A stretch of 64,000 bases of DNA, taken from assembly GCA_958299035.1 (NCBI GenBank), contig CATQJL010000223.1, positions 71,283,006-71,347,005 of the forward strand, in the 5' to 3' direction. The notes beneath the pieces were generated by a model, which worked only from the letters and a program-made list of their open reading frames with translations, did not search any database and was not told the DNA's origin. A program made the translations under genes and the position numbers. The DNA comes from Cylicocyclus nassatus (lineage: Eukaryota > Nematoda > Chromadorea > Rhabditida > Strongylidae). Positions 56,476 through 64,000 of this stretch are shown here, piece after piece (position 1 is the stretch's first letter; each line of letters begins with the position of its first letter).

Positions 56476-57199
56476 TTAGGTTGGTCCGAAAGTTCTGTCC
56501 CTCCATTTTCAAAAAATCGTAACTTCTTCCTCACACAATGTTTTTGCAAGAGTAAAACCACATTGAAAACAGCGATTCGTGCACTTCCTAAAACTACCTT
56601 GGCTGCTATTCACTAAGCTCCGAATGCAGAGAAAAAATTGGAAAAAGGAAATCACTTCAATTTCGGAATTTTTAAGCAAGCCTTGTGAAAAATCCAAAAT
56701 GTGTCATAAAATCCAAAACAGCTAGTAACCTAGGTATTTTGATCCCCTCTTTCCAGCTGAGCAAAATTCGCGCTGATCGAGCCTTTTTGAAAGAAGTTAT
56801 GATTTTCAAGAAAAAATGCCAAAAAATCAGTTTCTTAAAAAAAAATGATTTTTTGACATTTTTTTCAAAAAATCATAACTTTTCGGAAAACAGCTAAATC
56901 AGCGCGAACTTTGCTCAGCCAAAAAGAGGGGTAAAATAGTCTAGGATACTGGCTGTTTTGGATTTTATGGCACAGTTCTAGATTTTTTAACGGGCTTGCT
57001 TAAAAATTCCGAACTCGAAGTGATTTCGTTTTCCCAATTTTATCTCTGCTTTCAGAGCTTAGTAGAGAGCAGCCAAGGTAGTTTTAGAAAGTGCACGAAT
57101 TGCTGTTTTCAATGTAGTTTTGCTCTTGCAAAAACATTGCGACAGGAAGAAGTTACGATTTTTTGAAAATGGTGGGACAGAACTTTCGGACCAACCTAA
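56476..57199. mobile_element. Fully palindromic mariner-type MITE
   Basis: TA on both sides (56474-56475, 57200-57201). The ends are ttaggttggtccgaaagttc and inverse. Inverted similarity runs the whole 724 bp to a centre near 56838 (for example aaatccaaaacagctagtaacctagg at about 56705 with its inverse near 56940). Confidence 0.85.
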
Positions 57200-57254
57200 T
57201 ATATTATTAGAAGCACCTTTCGAAAGCTGATTACAAACCTGCTTTCCTTTTTTG

Positions 57255-57800
57255 CGGAATAAATTTGCGAAAGAAGGAAGAGGACAAAATCCGCTCCAAT
57301 CAATGCCAACAAGCAATGATTGCCATACTTGATTCGTCCTATCAGGTCACTCCAATCGGTCAAAACAATCTCTTTTTTCTTAAGATACATGAGCATATTA
57401 TTTTTCTCCACATCTTGTGGAGCACGGAGATGTACTGACCGTCACGAATCCTGCTTGTGGTTGAACTAGGCATAAAATTAGGTGGCATCGGAAACCCTTG
57501 TATGAGCAGCATTAGGTTAGAACGAAAGTTCTATCACACCATTGAAAAACCATAACCTCTTGTTTTCTTGGCGAATTTGCTTACTATCTATTGTTTAGAA
57601 TAGCGAATCGCTCCTTAGAATCTTTGAAGGTTCATTGGGAGCATTGTATAAGGGGAAGGTGAAAAATTGGGAAAAATTTCTTAATATTGATTTTCGGTGT
57701 TGATAGTGAGAAATTGGAGCAGTCGACATTATAGGTTTAGTACCTGCTTCCTACCTTTGCAACTCTGCAAAGTTTGTGTTGATGCAATGTCTCTATTAAA
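57255..57800 (+). repeat. Local duplication, unit 2
   Basis: Direct copy of 55935-56475 with indels. From 57512 it overlaps a related mariner-type element. Confidence 0.65.
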
Positions 57801-58149
57801 AGTTATGGGCCGAAAAAAAATCAATCACCGTTCTGCACTCCTTGCTCAAAAAACATAGTCGTGGAGACGTCTACCAATAGATACTTTGCACAGTTGGAAA
57901 GAGCAGATAATTAAACCCATATATTGACTGCTTCGATTTTTCCTGCGACTTTGAGATTTCCTACAGAACCAAATTCGAAAGGGCTGAAATTTTAATTTTC
58001 GCGGCTTTTGTCTATACATTGTGAGGTAACTTTGGGTATCATCAAAAAACAACATTTGCTTCTGAGCAAAAGTTGAAAGTAAGCAAACCCCTGAAAAAAA
58101 GGTCATAAATTTTAGAAATGCTGCGACAGAACTTCCGTGCCAGCCCCAT
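57512..58149. mobile_element. Diverged mariner-type MITE
   Basis: The left end ttaggttagaacgaaagttctatcacacc roughly pairs with ctgcgacagaacttccgtgccagcccc at the right. The truncated relative in the first local unit starts near 56198. Confidence 0.55.
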
Positions 58150-59229
58150 TCAATGGTGGATTCTAAATTTCACAAAACAACAACGCAAAAGAGTTCTAGA
58201 CGGAATTGGATGCAAGCTTGCTTAGCTTTGCTTAATAGTTGTTTTGAAAGTGAAAACCAAACACCCATAGCTAACTGATAAAGCTATCAATACGTAATTT
58301 GCACAACTATGCTTATCTTTTATTCCTCACTCAATTTTCGCAAACGAGGAGTACAATGCCGCTCACAATTTGCAAAAAAAGTTGCGAGTTAGCTAAAGTT
58401 GGAATGATTAAGTTGAAGTGGCCAATCCAAGAGTCTTCCCACCATTCAATTCAGGATTCAAACTGATTTCGTATCTGTATTCTATATCTGCTTATCGCTT
58501 TTGTGGACGAAGTTATGAGCAGCTTTATTGCGAAAAATTGTACATAAGAATTGCGAAATTGAATATTCATGTTTCTCGTATTCTGAAGCTTCTGTCTCCT
58601 TCATTGCAATCCCACGGTAATGAGCATCAGTCAGTAGTTTACTTACATTCGCAATTCTACCATGTGTGTCTAAAAATTTGGACAAAACTGGAAAAAATTT
58701 CTAATCTTCTCTAGCTGCAATACATTTGCATAACTGGCCTTGAAAAAAGTTGAAAGTTCTTAAAAATTTCTTTCCATGAATTATTGGCAACTGCTAAACT
58801 GACCCACCCCGATTAGGGCAAAACTTTTGGCTCACACAACATTTTCACAGATTTTACGTAAACTCGTTCCGCAATGAAAGTTTTCCTCATACTGCGAAAT
58901 GGTTCTAAAATCATCCTTTCTTCTTTGTTAGGAAAAGAAATAGCAATGCTGCCGGTTCTAAACATTGTCTCTGTTTCCTGCATCGTTGTGTCCAAAACTT
59001 AGTGTTCTGTTATTCATGTGAAAGAAGTATAATGACAAATTAAGGAATGAGCTTCAAGCTTAATGTAGGTTGTTTATCCATAACTCATCTTCCTTGTAAT
59101 ATCATTCATATTGTACCTGAGTAGTCAATGCTTCACCTAAGTCTTCTCGATATCTCCCCTTCACCATCTCTGGTCAAAAGAGCTCCACACGCAGTCTCTA
59201 CTATAGTCACCACATTTCATGCCAATTCT
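58150..59229. other. Intergenic, weak coding hint on the minus strand
   Basis: An open minus-strand stretch at 58825-58960 (RMILEPFRSMRKTFIAERVY) has a protein-like composition but no splice sites or family support. Confidence 0.3.
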
Positions 59230-60431
59230 ACCCAAGCGACAAATACATGATTGTCTGAGTTGATAAGGCACATACGACCTCCATATCCTAGCGGGTTTCC
59301 TCGGGAAAGGGCACTCTTACCACTTTATTTTATCATCTACGCTACAGAACTGCCCAAAATTATGGACACATCCTAACGTTCATGTGCCATTGTCGGAGAT
59401 TAAAATTTTTCGTACGGCAATTTTTGTTTCTTAGTGAGAATCGAAGGTGAGAGGAGCCTTACAGTGTCCAATAGATGCCATGAATTGGTGGTGCGTTGAT
59501 TAGGACATTTCTGGGGATGGCGTTCCATTGCTTATGTCGCACAGAACGAGTTCTTTATGAGACACAGCGACTAAATTTAGCCATTTAGGCATCTACCAAA
59601 AATTTGGGAGTTTTTACTATTGGCAAGTTGAAGCCTTGCTTACAATTTTCTTCCGTCACAGCACTGGGAATTTTAAGCTTATATATAGTTTTGCATAAAA
59701 ACAGATATGAAGATATTGTTGGAGCCTTACAAGGCCCTTGTGTTTTCCTGCTGGAATAAGCAAGCCAGGTATGGTGCCCTTTTCAGAAGCACAGAAGCTT
59801 GGACAGTGTTCAGAAGGTCTTTACAGGACTTGCTTCATTGATGTTTTTCTGGTCCACCCTACCCTCACTTCCTTCCTACATACGAACAACGCCTGAGATT
59901 ACTGAAATAGGGTTACCATCGTATCGTGCATGACCATATATTTGCTTTCAGGATTCATGGGCTGGAAACTAGGTTGAAACCTTTCAAAGACTGGGTGCTC
60001 AAACCTAGCCTCAGAAGGACTGCAGGTTTTTTTGGAACTTGATGAGCACATCGAACAAGACCCTTACGCAAAATTTTAAGCTGTTCCGTGCAGATTCAAT
60101 TTCTACCGTATACCTATCACGTAGCTGCCCCCACTTCCAAGAAGATGCGCCGCGCCGAGCTGAGTTGAGTGATGTCCTTGGATTCAGAACACGCCCACTT
60201 CAAAGTGAGATATGGCGAAGCACCGATGATATCACCTAACTCAGGCAACTGTCGCGGACTCACGTGGTTGTCGCCTGAGTCTACTTTAAAACGCGTTTTT
60301 TTCGTCACAAATTACGAGCGTTATTGTAGCGAGACTACTTCGCATGCTGATTTGCCCTTCTTGTAATAAATTAGCAAGAATTTCTGCGTAATGTATCAAC
60401 AAACAAAGCAACATTTATGTTCTGCAAGAAC

Positions 60432-60991
60432 TCAGTGGTAAAAATTAGGGTTGATGCAGGAGGTGAAGAGATCTTGTAAACTCTCTAAGAAATCCTTCCT
60501 CTTGTCCACATGAAGACGATTAGCCAAGCATTCACTTACGCATTCCCCTACGGTGTTGAAACGACTGTGACAGTTACCAACATCGCTACACAAATATTCG
60601 CACTATAATAACATTCGATTTACCCATGACTGAATCACGTATAATTTGAAAAAGATCGAACCTGTTCATGAATAGGGTACTCCCAAAAATGACGAGGTGT
60701 TAAGTTTTCTCTTTTGGGTACCAGATCCAGATCTTCCAGCGAGTAGGTAAATGGATTTTCCGGGAACACGCTTTCTAACATTTCAATGCACCCCATCCAA
60801 CAGCTGCCATTGTAAGAATTGGGGTGTCTGTGACAGTAATCGCGGCACTTAAATAAAAATAATTTGGAGGTTGATTTTAACATTTAGGAGTGACTTACCA
60901 CAAGTATAAATTGAAGATTGCCAAATGTACCGCAATTCACTGTAGCAAACACGATTGCCACTAAGAATAGAGATAGCAACTGCTTATTCAT
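60432..60991 (-). CDS. Secreted twin-CX3C cysteine protein, member 2
   Basis: Three minus-strand exons, 60899-60991, 60662-60847 and 60432-60602, encode 149 residues. Exon 1 is a signal peptide (MNKQLLSLFLVAIVFATVNC) and ends GTG|GTAAGT. Exon 2, after a canonical tttttatttaag acceptor, encodes CRDYCHRHPNSYNGSCWMGC plus a charged tail ending HEQ|GTTCGATC. Exon 3, after ttattatag, encodes CEYLCSDVGNC...CVSEC, a charged helix and CINPNFYH, then TGA. Introns are 51 and 59 bases, equal in length to those of member 1. A TTGTTTTCAG acceptor lies 11 bases before the ATG. All phases are 0 and there are no lesions, so this is the best candidate functional copy. The even twin-CX3C spacing predicts a disulfide-stapled helical hairpin per exon (inference); function unknown. 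Confidence 0.8.
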
Positions 60992-61446
60992 TTTCAGCCA
61001 AGCTGAAAACAATTGAGAATTTCGGGCTATAGTCTCTTGATTATGAGTCTGTGCCTGCGTTGTATATATCTATCTGTTATGTTCATAAACTTCTTTTCAA
61101 GGCATTGAGTTTTAGGATGGTACGGAAATTTGTTGCACCATTTGGAAAATCGTAACCATTCTCTATCCCCCCTGGTTCCGCTTGGTGTCAGTTTTGCGGA
61201 TTATAAAACATTATGTGCTTTGCAATGGCACCTCAAATGCCCTTAATTTCGCTATAATGGGTTGCACAGTGAAGGGAGTTAGGAATACCCAAGCATTGTT
61301 GCGAGCCCGCCAAGAACAGAGAGCCTTAAGATAAAACCGACATAGTAAATAGCATCAGCCCCTCATCTCTCTCATTTTGAGAGGCTCGCGTTAGTCGAAT
61401 TTTTGGCTTTCGAATTATGGCAAGCTAACCGTGCTCTTTTGTATTA

Positions 61447-62257
61447 TTCGGTTGTCCGGAAAATAATGTCGCATGGCATTCTACCGCGACAGAATGACCA
61501 CAAAAAACAGCGAATGGGGTATCATTTGATAGAGCAAAGTAAGCTCCACATGGCAGTCTACAAACCTCCGCGGAAATCGTGCTTTACCTGAAGTTCGAAT
61601 CCAAAATATAAAAAATTTCAAACACCCGAAAAATCGTATCTCCGTCCATAGACGTCTTATGGATCTCCAATTTGCACAGGCATGTACTCTCTACACTAGA
61701 CATCCACCTGTATAGTTTGTGGTATTTTTCCATGGCTACAGCACGAGAAATAAAAGGAGGTTGAAAGTGCGAATATGTAGCGTTTTTTGGGTTTTTTGCA
61801 AACAATTTGGTTTTTCTGGATAACTGGCGCTTGTCCAAAGTTAAAAATTCATAGTTATACTCCTAAAGGTTCATACTACAGAATCATCCATGTGAAAGAA
61901 GCTCAGGATTGTTTTGGCAGAAACATGCCGATTTTCGTTTTCTCAATTTTCAGCCACGGAAAAACTGCGAAAATGTGCATACGAGTGTCTCGTATAGTGA
62001 GTCCATGCGTGAGCAAGTCAGGGGTTCCCAAGACCTTTCCGAACGGAGATACGACTTTTTTCGTCTTTTTAGACCTTGAGTGCCCTATGAAATTCGGCTC
62101 CAAACTTCACGCAAGTCAAACCTCGCGCAAAGCTTCGTGCCTCATTTTGTAGAGCTTGCTTTCTATCGGTTGATACCCCACTCACTTACTTTCGTGCGCA
62201 CTCTGCTGCGATACTGCATGTTAAAGCAAGAGCGACATTGTTTTCCGGACAACCTAA
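61447..62257. mobile_element. Mariner-type MITE present only in duplicon copy 2
   Basis: TA on both sides (61445-61446, 62258-62259). The ends are TTCGGTTGTCCGGAAAATAATGTC and the inverse gacattgttttccggacaacctaa. The duplicon copy 1 has the unoccupied site tgtattattttctcaaaatc at 50841-50860. 811 bp, no transposase. Confidence 0.9.
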
Positions 62258-62649
62258 TATTTTCTCAAAAATCATAACTTTTGACTATCCGTGCGACTTG
62301 GGTTTATTGAAGAGCTGACGTTTGTGCTTAAAACTGCAAAATCTCCTTCCTGAAGGATTCACTGCAAGCAAATCAAATAAAGTCACTTTTCGTAATTTTT
62401 TAAAATTAATGCGACACAATTTTCTCATTTCAATATAAATCAAGAAAAAATGTCAAAATGAAAAAAGATGAAAAAAATGTTCGACTATAATGTACTATCA
62501 AGAATCTGATTATTCTGAGTGTATTTCACATTCTACATTACACATCGCCTTGTGTCGTCGTTATTTTAGCTACACGTGATGTGACTATGATATCTCTATG
62601 AGTTTCCCGAATATGACAAGGAGCCCAGCGGCAAATTAATAATGAAGAT

Positions 62650-62890
62650 GCACGAGGACACACAGACGGCACCGCCCTCCCCATCCATGCCCTCCCATCG
62701 TGCGCGCCCAGCCAATCACCGTTCCGGATAGCCGGCCTGCGGATTTCCGGAACGGGGAGTTGGGCTTTTTGCGGATTCTCGACTTCATATTCGGAATCAG
62801 AGACATGAGAAGGCCCCGGAACGACCAAAACATGGAAGTCGAGAATCTGGGTGGACGGTGCCTTTGAGGGTAAGACCAGATCGCGCACAG
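62650..62890. repeat. GC-rich conserved segment of the duplicon, copy 2
   Basis: Counterpart of 51480-51720 with the same GC-rich blocks (cgcccagccaatcaccgttccgg, gacatgagaaggccccggaacga). Confidence 0.5.
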
Positions 62891-63429
62891 CCACTCTTCT
62901 GGGCGATCATCGCCTAATGAGTCATGCCGGAGTAAAGAGTTTTGACAAAAATGCTGGCGCATAAGCAAAATATCTACAACATCATCATTTTCGGAGGCAT
63001 TTTTGATCCAAACTCAGAATTTAGGATGAACCGCAAAGAGTAGTGTTTGAAATATTGTGAACCCGTTTTCAACTTTATATGTAGGCTCACACACTAAGCG
63101 CGACACGACAGTACCCTTACAGTAGCTCCGAAGTGAAACCTTTTTATCTCGCTCAAGCTTTACGCTTGCGAACGCGGCGCGTGCCTTTAGCGTCGCGCTT
63201 GTGCTGATTGAAAACGAAGCGCACCGTTGACACAGGCTGTAGAATGGTTCGAGAAAATTCATACCAGTTATATTAGGCTGGATATGTAAAGAGAGTCCGC
63301 AAACATATTCATTCAATCGATTTTGAATTTACTGCAGTGGGTCGGCAGGCTCAGAAGGTATAATACATGGCGGTGCAGTTAAATCAGTGATCAAAAGTAA
63401 GATTTAGTATATTGTCCGCATGTGGCTAG

Positions 63430-63880
63430 AAATGTGTGAAGGTAGTGTCTTTCCAAAACTGAAGTAGAGGGGGTTCCCGCATATGTTGTTAAAGGGCTTC
63501 CTATTTGGGCCTGTCTACCCGGAAAAGATTGAATACCAGTAATGTAAGCTGGTTATATAAAAATGGCCCACAGAATTCGATTTGGCCGCACTGGACGACT
63601 CGCGATTTGCCCCTGTTGAGCAAACTTAAAAACGTGAACACGCTTCTCCAAGCAACATACTACTATTTAACGTGTTTAACCCTACGGCAGAGGCTAAGAG
63701 GCGGCGTAGTAGAAACTCTAAAGGCCTAGCCGCCTTTGCTTGCAGAGGTACTTAGCACCCCGAAGGAAACCTCGAAGGGACATACACCTTCACAAGGTCG
63801 AAAGGCGGCTTTATCCATTGCTCCGCCGTCGAAGTGCGCACATTCCGAGTTGTATAGGCACTGTATAGGCAGAATAGTCC
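63430..63880 (-). repeat. Inverted sub-segment of duplicon copy 2
   Basis: Reverse complement of 52262-52705. The flanking ttgtccgcatgtgg and agaataaaattgttacaacg are in direct orientation in both copies, so only this roughly 450-bp piece has flipped. Confidence 0.75.
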
Positions 63881-64000
63881 ATGATTAGAATAAAATTGTT
63901 ACAACGTGCTTAAAAACGCTCTTGATGTTTCCTCTGACTTCACTACCGCAAATACTTATACTTTTTACTTATACCTACAATACCGCTCTCAGAAAGTGCA

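Larger units (their letters stand above)
59230..64000 (+). repeat. Segmental duplication, copy 2, runs off the right edge
   Basis: Collinear with 48630-52790 (see that entry). Extra here is the MITE at 61447-62257; different here is the inverted sub-segment 63430-63880. The LINE relic part is 59230-59720. Confidence 0.85.

Noticed and set aside
1..64000. tRNA, rRNA, CRISPR arrays, bacterial operons or ribosome binding sites
   Set aside because: None was recognised. Splice signals and transposon types show eukaryotic DNA.

Overview
This is an AT-rich, repeat-dominated window of eukaryotic nuclear DNA, most likely from a nematode and plausibly a strongylid (clade V) parasite. The evidence is: small introns of about 50-60 bases with GTAAGT-type donors and TTTTCAG/TTTCAG acceptors; start codons placed a few bases after such an acceptor with no in-frame exon before them, as expected for spliced-leader trans-splicing; small secreted cysteine-rich proteins; and many mariner/Tc1-type inverted-repeat elements with TA target duplications. 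The species assignment is an inference.

Left part (1-17 kb) is the gene-bearing part. An unrecognised gene runs leftward off the edge (exons 1795-1930, 333-438, 66-160, 1-12). A small SAM-domain protein gene diverges from it (2310-4626). Then follow a two-exon basic-protein gene (5865-7304), a six-exon F-box-like gene (8317-10107) and a tRNA-splicing endonuclease subunit (Sen34/tsen-34) gene (13491-16717), all on the plus strand.

Middle part (17-48 kb) is mostly mobile DNA: two Penelope-like elements with hammerhead-like terminal motifs, one of them interrupted by a small insertion with a 13-base target duplication; a 2.76-kb palindrome; a Tc1-like palindrome splitting a secreted-protein gene; several TA-flanked and hAT-type MITEs; a 500-base assembly gap; and a tsen-34 pseudogene split by a LINE that itself holds two mariner-type MITEs. 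A two-exon gene for a secreted acidic-then-arginine-rich protein (25327-25859) lies here, as does the first member of a secreted cysteine family (37118-37462, minus strand, one frameshift).

Right part (48-64 kb) is a direct segmental duplication (about 48.6-52.8 kb and 59.2-64.0 kb). Each copy holds one three-exon minus-strand member of the same secreted cysteine family (49829-50397 and 60432-60991). Between the copies lie a head-to-head 120-base tandem array and several MITEs. The cysteine family, with a repeated C-x3-C ... C-x3-C unit encoded one unit per exon, is the best candidate here for an undescribed gene system. No tRNA, rRNA or CRISPR was seen.
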